A stretch of 64,000 nucleotides of DNA. Source: DASQHW01 sp963837155 (lineage in GTDB: Bacteria; Actinomycetota; Acidimicrobiia; IMCC26256; PALSA-610). The notes beneath the pieces were generated by a model, which did not search any database, was not told the origin of the DNA, and saw nothing but the letters and a program-made list of their open reading frames with translations. A program made the position numbers and the translations under genes. Position 1 is the first letter of the stretch. Each line of letters begins with the position of its first letter. The stretch spans positions 2,852,001 to 2,916,000 of the forward strand of contig CAWIMB010000002.1 in assembly GCA_963837155.1 (NCBI GenBank), given 5' to 3'. This document shows, piece after piece, positions 54,235 through 60,242 of this stretch.

Positions 54235-54456
54235 TTCGCCGGGAGCGTCGTCCGCCATGAGGTTGGCCAGGCCGGTCGCCAGGCTGTTGGGCATCCAGGC
54301 GTCGGCGAAGCCTTCAACCTCTCCTTCGGAGAAGAGGGCTTCTTCGACTCCGGGTGCGATCAGCCGTGCAAAGACCTGGCGCTCCGTGGGGTCAAGGTCG
54401 GTTTCGACGAAATGCCGCAACTTGTCGAGCATTCTCTGTTCCGCGCTAGTTACCAT
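54223..54456 (-). CDS. 77-residue acidic small protein
   Basis: MVTSAEQRMLDKLRHFVETD, then PTERQVFARLIAPGVEEALFSEGEVEGFADAWMP. Helical, acidic, no membrane segment, no family. The ATG at 54456 faces the FHA gene; the stop overlaps the sigma stop by 12 bases. It could be a small regulator or a precursor peptide of the cluster; with no homologues to compare this is open. Confidence 0.5.
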   Translation of the reverse strand: MVTSAEQRMLDKLRHFVETDLDPTERQVFARLIAPGVEEALFSEGEVEGFADAWMPNSLATGLANLMADDAPGESGI

Positions 54457-54520
54457 GCCGCCCTAGAGCGCGCGAGGTGCGGCGACGGTTACGCGCTTCT
54501 CCGGGGAAATCGGAAACGAG

Positions 54521-54889
54521 ATGGCCGTGTACAGCGTGGAGATCCGCGAGGCGGATGGGGCGTCCCGCCAGGTTCGCGTCACGGACCGTGTGGAGATCGG
54601 GCGCCAGTGCGATGGCGTTGTCGTTTCAGACCCGCAGGTCTCGAGGCGACATGTCGCACTTTGCGTGACGCCCGACGGGTTGACGGTGTCCGACCTCGGC
54701 AGCACGAACGGGACCCGCGTCAACGGCACTCGTATCACCGGCGAAACGCCGCTGCGACCGGGCGACCATGTTGCTCTCGGCGGTGTCGAAGTTCTTGTCC
54801 AGGTAACGGACGACGTCGGTGGGCCGGTGGCGCCGCCCCCGATTTCCGGCAATCTCGTCGCCGCGCTGGTCCTCTGCGCGACGAGCTGA
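54521..54889 (+). CDS. FHA domain (5-prime part of FHA-ABC fusion, frame broken)
   Basis: 122 residues. Canonical FHA phosphothreonine-binding domain: RVEIGRQCDGVVVSDPQVSRRHVAL, LTVSDLGSTNGTRVNGTRI, LRPGDHVALGGVEVLVQV, with the Arg, Ser, His and Asn residues of the binding site. It stops at 54889, but a neighbouring frame continues as PLRDELTEMPIDGATLRF and on into the ABC exporter, so one base is probably wrong around 54870-54885 and the true protein joins FHA to the transporter. FHA domains bind phosphothreonine made by kinases such as the one at 60243. Confidence 0.8.
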   Translation: MAVYSVEIREADGASRQVRVTDRVEIGRQCDGVVVSDPQVSRRHVALCVTPDGLTVSDLGSTNGTRVNGTRITGETPLRPGDHVALGGVEVLVQVTDDVGGPVAPPPISGNLVAALVLCATS

Positions 54890-54894
54890 CGGAG

Positions 54895-57735
54895 ATGCCG
54901 ATCGACGGCGCCACCCTTCGTTTTCGCCCTGGCACCGCGGGGGCCCGCGCGGCGTGCTCGGTGGCGAACTCGGTGAAGCGAGCGCGTCGCCGGCTCGCCG
55001 GGCTCGGCTCGGAGCCGTGGGGAGTGCAGCCGGAGATCTGCCTGGTCGACCCCATTCCGGATCCCGATCGCCCCGGTGAGGTGATGGCAGAGGGCACGAT
55101 CGTCGATCCCTCGCGCGGCGAGATCTGGATGGTCGTGACGTCCGAAGCGCCGCCGGAACCACCCGAGCGGCCGCTCGCACTGTTCTTCGGCGCGAGCCTG
55201 CCGGCTGCCGCCGAGATCGAAGCCCTGCTCGAGGGCTACGGCCTCTTCGTCGCCGAAAGTCCGGACCCAGATCCTCAACTCCGCGAGATCCAGGCTCTTC
55301 CTCCACTCGCCGACGCCGAAAAGCAGCTGGCTTCCGCGATGGCACTTTCGTTCGTGCGTTTCCTGATCGCGCGCGGAGGCAGAACTGAGTTCTTGCGGCT
55401 TCTCACCGCACCGGCGGGTCGTGTCGACACGCTCGCCGAGGAAATCTACGGAACCGGGCTGAGCGGGCTCGAGGAGGCGTGGCGTCAAAAGCTTCTCGCC
55501 GGCGCAGCGAAGGTCAAGACCGGCCGCTTCTTGCGTTTGTCGGCCCGTTACCTCAGGCCTCATGCGCGGCGCGAGGCGGAGATGTTCGTGTACATGCTGC
55601 TCGGGTTGGCATTCAACGTCGTGTTCCCGTTTGTGACGCGACGACTGTTCGATACCGCGCTCCCGAGCGGCAAGTTCAGCGAGGTCCTCACGTTGCTCGC
55701 GTTCCTCGGTGTCGCGTTCATCGTTTCTTTGGCCGCGGGCTTGCGTCGCGCCTACCTGACCGCGTACGTCGGCGGTGCGGTCGTGCGCGATGTACGCGCG
55801 CAGATGTTCGCCCGGACGCAGAGCCTCTCGAACAGCTGGTTCCTTCGGCACCAGCAGGGCGACGTCCTCTCTCGGCTGTTTTCGGACGTTGCCGTGCTCG
55901 AGGCGGGTCTCTCGCAGACCCTCCGCGAAGGCGTGTTTCAGCTCCTCTCGCTCGTCGTTTCGTGCATCGTGCTGTTCCTCTTGAACGTGCCGCTCACCCT
56001 CGTCGTCCTCGCCGGCGCACCGCTGGTCGCGCTCATCTACCGCGGCATGGCCGCGGGCGCGCAGAAGCGCAGCGTCGCGGTGCAAGAGCAAACGAGCGGT
56101 CTCCTCGCCGTTGCCGCGGAGAATTACAGCGCTCAGCAAGTCGTCAAGGCATTCGCGCTCGAAGCGCGGGAACGCAGCCGGTTCGGGCGCGCCGCCGATC
56201 GACTCTTCTTGACCCAACGACGGCTTGCCCTGTTCGGTGGAGTCTTCAACCTGTCGGTCAGCATGGTTGTGACGCTGCTGCGGCTCGTTGTTCTCGGCCT
56301 CGGCGCATGGTTGATCCTCAACAACCACCTCACCATTGGTGGTCTCGTCGCGTTTCTCGGCGTCATGGGTGAGGTCCTTGCGCCGGTCGCCGCGCTCACT
56401 GGGCTCGGCCAGCAGATCCAGGCATCCACCGGAGCCCTCGTGCGGATCAACGAGGTGCTCGACCAAATCCCCGACATCAAAGACGAGCCCAACGCGCAGC
56501 CGCTTCCGCCCTTGACTCAGGAGATCCGTCTCACCGGCGTCGCGTTCTCGTACGTGGCCGGCCAACGCGTGCTCGAGAACATCGACGCGGTCATTCCCGC
56601 GGGCAGCAGAGTCGCGTTCGTCGGACCATCGGGTGCCGGGAAGTCCTCGATCCTCCAGCTGCTGACGCGTTTCTACGACCCCGACGAAGGTGCGGTGTTG
56701 TTCGACGGCCGCGACATTCGACAGTCCACGGTCGCGTCCGTGCGCAACCAGATCGGCGTCGTCTTCCAAGACCCGTTTCTGTTCGGTAGTACGGTTCGCG
56801 ACAACATCGCGCTCGGCAAACACGGAGCGACCGAGACCGAAGTGGTGGCTGCGGCCCGAGCCGCGGAGATCGATGAGTTCATCGACTCGATGCCGCAGCG
56901 CTACGACGCCTTGGTCGGCGAACGCGGCGCCCGCCTGTCCGGCGGCCAACGTCAGCGCATCAGCATCGCGCGTGCGCTCATTCGAGATCCTCGAATCTTG
57001 ATTCTGGACGAGGCCACCTCAGCCCTCGATCCTCGCACTGAGCGGCTCATCACGGACACGCTCGAGCGAGTCAGCAAGGGCCGGACCACGATCGCGGTGA
57101 CGCACCGTCTCACCTCGGTCGCCACATACGACCGCATCTTCGTCGTCGTTGACGGAAGCATCGTGGAGCAGGGAACGCATCAACAGCTGCTCGAGCTCGG
57201 AGGAACCTACGCACATCTGTGGGCAGAGCAGACGGGCGCGGTTGTCCCGCAGGAGGCGCCATTCGATGCGGTCGAGGCTCTCAGCCGGGTCGCGATCTTC
57301 GGAGGCCTTGCACCCGGTGAGCTTGCGGCGATCGCCCGAGAGCTCCGTGTCGTCGACTTACGAGCCGGAGACCAGATACCCGAAGGTGGCGGGCGCCTGG
57401 TGCTCGTACGTCGAGGACACGCGCGAATTTCGCAAGGGGTATCGACGACGAGCTGGTGCCGCGCGTCGAGCTCGGACCGGGCGACGCTTTTGGGCTCGCC
57501 GCGTTGCTCGGCGCCGAAACGGGCGCAACGCTGGAGGCCATCGACGCCACGAGCGTCTTGGTGCTGGATGACGAGGCCATCTCGAGTATTGCGGCGCGGC
57601 ATAGCACGGTTGCCGACGCTTTGGCGCATGGTTTGCGTGTCGGCCCCGCGGGCGGTCGCCGTCTCCCGCGACTCACGTTCGGTCCGAGCCGCATTGCTGA
57701 CGAGCCACCGATCGCCCTGTCCGCGGCTGATGTGA
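54895..57735 (+). CDS. ABC exporter with metalloprotease-MA-like N-region and cNMP-binding-like C-region
   Basis: From ATG 54895 (or fused to the FHA frame above). Order: about 180 residues whose end resembles the tail of peptidase-MA domains (SFVRFLIARGG-RTEFLRLL, EEIYGTGLSGLEEAWR) but without a visible HExxH; then ABC transmembrane domain with six helices (RRLFDTALPSGKF to GEVLAPVAAL); nucleotide-binding domain with Walker A GPSGAGKSS, signature LSGGQRQR, Walker B ILILDEATS and His-loop TVAVTHR-type sequence; then a cyclic-nucleotide-binding-like region (SRVAIFGGLAPGEL). The C-terminus shifts frame in a G-run at 57434-57437; the correct end is PRVELGPGDAFGLAALLG and so on to 57782. Substrate probably the neighbouring peptides, by inference. 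Confidence 0.85.
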   Translation: MPIDGATLRFRPGTAGARAACSVANSVKRARRRLAGLGSEPWGVQPEICLVDPIPDPDRPGEVMAEGTIVDPSRGEIWMVVTSEAPPEPPERPLALFFGASLPAAAEIEALLEGYGLFVAESPDPDPQLREIQALPPLADAEKQLASAMALSFVRFLIARGGRTEFLRLLTAPAGRVDTLAEEIYGTGLSGLEEAWRQKLLAGAAKVKTGRFLRLSARYLRPHARREAEMFVYMLLGLAFNVVFPFVTRRLFDTALPSGKFSEVLTLLAFLGVAFIVSLAAGLRRAYLTAYVGGAVVRDVRAQMFARTQSLSNSWFLRHQQGDVLSRLFSDVAVLEAGLSQTLREGVFQLLSLVVSCIVLFLLNVPLTLVVLAGAPLVALIYRGMAAGAQKRSVAVQEQTSGLLAVAAENYSAQQVVKAFALEARERSRFGRAADRLFLTQRRLALFGGVFNLSVSMVVTLLRLVVLGLGAWLILNNHLTIGGLVAFLGVMGEVLAPVAALTGLGQQIQASTGALVRINEVLDQIPDIKDEPNAQPLPPLTQEIRLTGVAFSYVAGQRVLENIDAVIPAGSRVAFVGPSGAGKSSILQLLTRFYDPDEGAVLFDGRDIRQSTVASVRNQIGVVFQDPFLFGSTVRDNIALGKHGATETEVVAAARAAEIDEFIDSMPQRYDALVGERGARLSGGQRQRISIARALIRDPRILILDEATSALDPRTERLITDTLERVSKGRTTIAVTHRLTSVATYDRIFVVVDGSIVEQGTHQQLLELGGTYAHLWAEQTGAVVPQEAPFDAVEALSRVAIFGGLAPGELAAIARELRVVDLRAGDQIPEGGGRLVLVRRGHARISQGVSTTSWCRASSSDRATLLGSPRCSAPKRAQRWRPSTPRASWCWMTRPSRVLRRGIARLPTLWRMVCVSAPRAVAVSRDSRSVRAALLTSHRSPCPRLM

Positions 57736-57778
57736 ATCTTGTTCGCCGCGACACCGGCGCCTTCCGAAGCATCGGGCC

Positions 57779-58333
57779 ATGACGGCGCCCAATGCCCCTC
57801 TGCAAGCGCTCGTGAGAGCCGCCGTCGAGGCAACGGGCGCGACTGCCGGGTGGTTGCTCGAGCGCGAACGCGAAGAGTTGGTTGTGAGGGCGGCACACGC
57901 AGAACATCCGGGCCGGCTCATCGGCCGTCGGGTTCCAGTCTCGGGTACGGCCGGCTTCGTGGTGTCCTCGAGCCAACCACTGGCGCTCTCGAATGTCAGT
58001 GCGGACGAGCGCTTCGCGCCCAGTTCCGACGACGCCGTTCTGCACGCAGCGAACAGCGTGATCAGCGTTCCCTGCTCCGACGAAGACGAGACACGGGGAG
58101 CCCTTGAGGTCTTCGACAAAGTCGGTGGCGCGAGCTTCTCGTACGACGATCTGGAACTGGTGACTCTGCTCGCCGACATCGCCGGTCCGATGCTCGCTCA
58201 CACCGGCGACGCCGGCCTCGCCGTGCCCGAACCGCACGAGCTTGCCGATGCGCTGAATCGTCTCGCCGTATCGAATCCCGTCCGCTACGCCGCGCTCGCG
58301 GCACTGATCAGCGCGCTCTTGGCACATGAGTGA
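57779..58333 (+). CDS. GAF-domain protein
   Basis: 184 residues. GAF fold: LVRAAVEATGATAGWLLEREREELVVRAAHAEHPGRLIGRRVPVSGTAGFVVSSSQPLALSNVSADERF, followed by SVISVPCSDEDETRGALEVFDKVGG. GAF domains sense small ligands, often cyclic nucleotides. ATG 57779 overlaps the corrected exporter stop (ATGA), and its own stop overlaps the subtilase start by eight bases, so the three genes are one operon. Ligand unknown. Confidence 0.85.
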   Translation: MTAPNAPLQALVRAAVEATGATAGWLLEREREELVVRAAHAEHPGRLIGRRVPVSGTAGFVVSSSQPLALSNVSADERFAPSSDDAVLHAANSVISVPCSDEDETRGALEVFDKVGGASFSYDDLELVTLLADIAGPMLAHTGDAGLAVPEPHELADALNRLAVSNPVRYAALAALISALLAHE

Positions 58334-59234
58334 GCCTGTTCGGCCCGCGTGGAGCCGCGACTCCATTTCGGTGCGGCTGCACGATGAGATGTCGTTCGAC
58401 GACATCACTCCGCACTGGGCTTGGGGTGGCGCAACGGGCGCCGGGATCAGAGTGGCCGTGATCGACAGCGGGATCGAGGCGGATCATCCGGCGCTCGAGG
58501 GATGCGTCGAGGTCGATCGAGGCGTGGCTATCGGACTCGACGATTCCGGGCAGGTTGTCGAACGGCCCGGTCCGCACGGAGACTCCGTCGGGCACGGCAC
58601 AGCCTGCGCGGGAATTATCCATTCGCTCGCGCCGCAGGCACGGATCACGAGTGTGAAGGTGCTCGGCGAGGGACTGCACGGTAAGGCCGCCGCTTTCATT
58701 CGCGGCCTGGGTTGGGCGGTCGAAGAAAGATTCGACGTGATCAATCTCTCGCTCGGGACGAGACCGCGCGAGTGGGCGTTGCCCTTCTATGAAGTCTGCG
58801 ACGAAGCGTATTTCCGAGGCTGCTTCATTGTGACCGCCGCGAACAACACGTACCGCTCGAGCTTTCCGTCACTCTTCGCTTCGGTGACAAGCGTGGCATG
58901 CAATCTCTCGAGGGACCCATTCCGCTTCCACTACAACCCCGAACCGCCAACGGAGTTCCTCGCGCCTGGCGTCGACATCGAAGTCGCGTGGCGCGGCGGT
59001 GGTCGCATCATCGGCACCGGCAATTCGTACGCCGCTCCGCATATCTCGGGTATCGCCGCGCTCATTCGTTCGAAGCACCCCGAACTGCGACCCTTCCACG
59101 TGAAGACCGTGCTCTTCGCCACCGCGGCAAACGTTCGCGACGCACCACGAACGCCCGGCCGCATGAGCGGCAACTTTGCGCGTCTCTCGTCGATGCGGGC
59201 CACCACCGCACTGCGGATGCCTGAACATCTGTAG
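58326..59234 (+). CDS. Subtilisin-like S8 serine protease, cytoplasmic
   Basis: 302 residues. Catalytic triad by motif: Asp47 in VAVIDSGIE, His90 in GHGTACAG, Ser234 in GTGNSYAAPHISG; oxyanion Asn near 173-174. No signal peptide and no long prodomain, unlike secreted subtilases. This is the style of proteases that act on precursor peptides in the cytoplasm. It overlaps the GAF gene and lies 150 bases before the first peptide gene. Processing of the peptides is an inference from position. Confidence 0.9.
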   Translation: MSEPVRPAWSRDSISVRLHDEMSFDDITPHWAWGGATGAGIRVAVIDSGIEADHPALEGCVEVDRGVAIGLDDSGQVVERPGPHGDSVGHGTACAGIIHSLAPQARITSVKVLGEGLHGKAAAFIRGLGWAVEERFDVINLSLGTRPREWALPFYEVCDEAYFRGCFIVTAANNTYRSSFPSLFASVTSVACNLSRDPFRFHYNPEPPTEFLAPGVDIEVAWRGGGRIIGTGNSYAAPHISGIAALIRSKHPELRPFHVKTVLFATAANVRDAPRTPGRMSGNFARLSSMRATTALRMPEHL

Positions 59235-59267
59235 GTCGCGACGCATTGCAATATTCCGGCTGGAGGC

Positions 59268-59292
59268 TGTAACCGCCGAGCGCTCGCTCCAC
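59268..59292 (+). promoter_or_regulatory. ECF-type promoter, copy 1 of peptide gene
   Basis: TGTAAC at 59268-59273, exactly 13 bases, then CTCCAC at 59287-59292 and ACAAGGGGG. The same layout is found before the other two peptide genes with the spacer kept at 13 although its sequence differs. Such fixed hexamer pairs are typical of ECF promoters; the sigma factor at 53503 is the nearest candidate. Downstream leader has a hairpin GGTGAG/CTCACC at about 59347-59364. Confidence 0.65.
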
Positions 59293-59381
59293 ACAAGGGG
59301 GTTGTCAGTCGCACAACAACCGATGCGCTGACAGTCCCACTCAACGGTGAGCCAAGCCTCACCAACCAAAGGAGCAACACA

Positions 59382-59534
59382 ATGAGCTACCCCTACGGCC
59401 CGTGGTTCAGTTTCGCCTCGCTCGACATCCACCCCGTGACGGTGACCAAGGTCGCCAACATCACCAACACCCAGGACGCCTTTTCGGTCGGCGGCCTCGC
59501 GGTGAACTCCGCGGTGAACCAAATCAGCCAGTAA
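59382..59534 (+). CDS. 50-residue peptide precursor-like protein, copy 1
   Basis: MSYPYGPWFSFASLDIHP, then VTVTKVANITNTQDAFSVGG and LAVNSAVNQISQ. GGAG seven bases before ATG. No signal peptide, no double-Gly leader. The central SLDIHPVTVTKVA is shared with the third peptide and so is likely the recognised part; the GG at residues 37-38 (VGGLAVNSA) is also kept. Identical to copy 2. No cysteines, so not a lanthipeptide or thiopeptide type. Function unknown; presumably substrate of the nearby protease or exporter. Confidence 0.75.
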   Translation: MSYPYGPWFSFASLDIHPVTVTKVANITNTQDAFSVGGLAVNSAVNQISQ

Positions 59535-59563
59535 GTAAGTGTTCAACTGCTCTGCAGTCACCT

Positions 59564-59610
59564 GACTATCGCTCGCTGTCCTCCCAGAGGCGGCGAGCGA
59601 TAGTCGTTTT
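59564..59610 (+). terminator. Terminator hairpin after peptide gene, copy 1
   Basis: GACTATCGCTCGC at 59564-59576 and GCGAGCGATAGTC at 59593-59605 form a perfect 13-bp stem, then GTTTT. Good rho-independent terminator, repeated at 59976-60022 and in diverged form at 63110-63153. Confidence 0.8.
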
Positions 59611-59679
59611 GGCGTTGTCGCCGGTTCGAGGCACTCGAAGCTCGAACGGCGTGTTGAGCATTCGTACTCATGCTCTCGC

Positions 59680-59704
59680 TGTAACTGGGGATGGCCCGCT
59701 CCAC
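59680..59704 (+). promoter_or_regulatory. ECF-type promoter, copy 2 of peptide gene
   Basis: TGTAAC 59680-59685, 13 bases, CTCCAC 59699-59704 then ACAAGGGGG. Same spacing as copies 1 and 3 while the spacer itself is different from copy 1, so the hexamers are the conserved part. Confidence 0.65.
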
Positions 59705-59793
59705 ACAAGGGGGTTGTCAGTCGCACAACAACCGATGCGCTGACAGTCCCACTCAACGGTGAGCCAAGCCTCACCAACCAAAGGAGCAACACA

Positions 59794-59946
59794 ATGAGCT
59801 ACCCCTACGGCCCGTGGTTCAGTTTCGCCTCGCTCGACATCCACCCCGTGACGGTGACCAAGGTCGCCAACATCACCAACACCCAGGACGCCTTTTCGGT
59901 CGGCGGCCTCGCGGTGAACTCCGCGGTGAACCAAATCAGCCAGTAA
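59794..59946 (+). CDS. 50-residue peptide precursor-like protein, copy 2
   Basis: Identical at nucleotide and protein level to 59382-59534, with identical ribosome binding site (GGAG). See that entry for motifs. Two copies could raise dosage, as seen for some exported peptides and structural proteins; alternatively the assembly doubled a single gene. Confidence 0.75.
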   Translation: MSYPYGPWFSFASLDIHPVTVTKVANITNTQDAFSVGGLAVNSAVNQISQ

Positions 59947-59975
59947 GTAAGTGTTCAACTGCTCTGCAGTCACCT

Positions 59976-60022
59976 GACTATCGCTCGCTGTCCTCCCAGA
60001 GGCGGCGAGCGATAGTCGTTTT
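59976..60022 (+). terminator. Terminator hairpin after peptide gene, copy 2
   Basis: Same 13-bp stem and GTTTT as at 59564-59610, shifted by 412 bases. Confidence 0.8.
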
Positions 60023-60091
60023 GGCGTTGTCGCCGGTTCGAGGCACTCGAAGCTCGAACGGCGTGTTGAGCATTCGTACCCATGCTCTCGC

Positions 60092-60116
60092 TGTAACTGG
60101 GGATGGCGGAGAGCAC
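60092..60116 (+). promoter_or_regulatory. Partial ECF promoter before kinase gene
   Basis: TGTAAC at 60092-60097 is followed after 13 bases by GAGCACACCTGG, which keeps only CACAC and GG of the peptide-gene -10 region. It comes from the end of repeat unit 2 and may drive the 30-residue reading frame and the kinase, more weakly than the peptide promoters. Confidence 0.4.
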
Positions 60117-60129
60117 ACCTGGTGAACAG

Positions 60130-60222
60130 ATGAGCGATGCACAACGAAGTGCAGACCTCACCAAGGACCCAGGTGCCGAGCAGCGTCAGCTGCTCGGCAC
60201 TGATGGGGAGGCCATCTTGTAG
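60130..60222 (+). CDS. 30-residue open reading frame in kinase leader
   Basis: MSDAQRSADLTKDPGAEQ, then RQLLGTDGEAIL. Begins about 14 bases after the GAGCACACC box with only a weak GGTG upstream, and ends 20 bases before the kinase ATG. The coding stretch spans a 12-bp hairpin (60173-60184 with 60189-60200), so it might act as a leader peptide/attenuator for the kinase. Coding status is uncertain. Confidence 0.35.
   Translation: MSDAQRSADLTKDPGAEQRQLLGTDGEAIL
60173..60200 (+). promoter_or_regulatory. Perfect 12-bp hairpin in kinase leader
   Basis: GTGCCGAGCAGC pairs exactly with GCTGCTCGGCAC across GTCA. No T-run follows, so it is not a simple terminator; it may control translation or processing between the peptide operon and the kinase. 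Confidence 0.5.
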
Positions 60223-60242
60223 CGAAGCACAGAGAGGGCGGA

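Larger units (their letters stand above)
59285..60107 (+). repeat. 412-bp tandem direct repeat carrying the 50-residue peptide gene
   Basis: Unit 1 is 59285-59696, unit 2 59697-60107. They differ by a single visible T/C change (about 59667 versus 60079). Each holds the CTCCAC part of the promoter, leader, peptide gene, terminator hairpin and, at its end, the TGTAAC box used by the next unit. Near identity means a very recent duplication or an assembly duplication; read depth could tell. Confidence 0.85.

Noticed and set aside
54463..56949. 828-codon open frame antisense to the ABC exporter
   Set aside because: Product of high GC codon bias opposite a clear ABC domain; no conserved motif in it.
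59402..60125. Two near-identical frames of about 100-113 codons inside the tandem repeat
   Set aside because: Out of frame with the 50-residue genes, overlap the terminator and promoter, and lack an RBS; the peptide frame is better supported by its paralogue at 62932.
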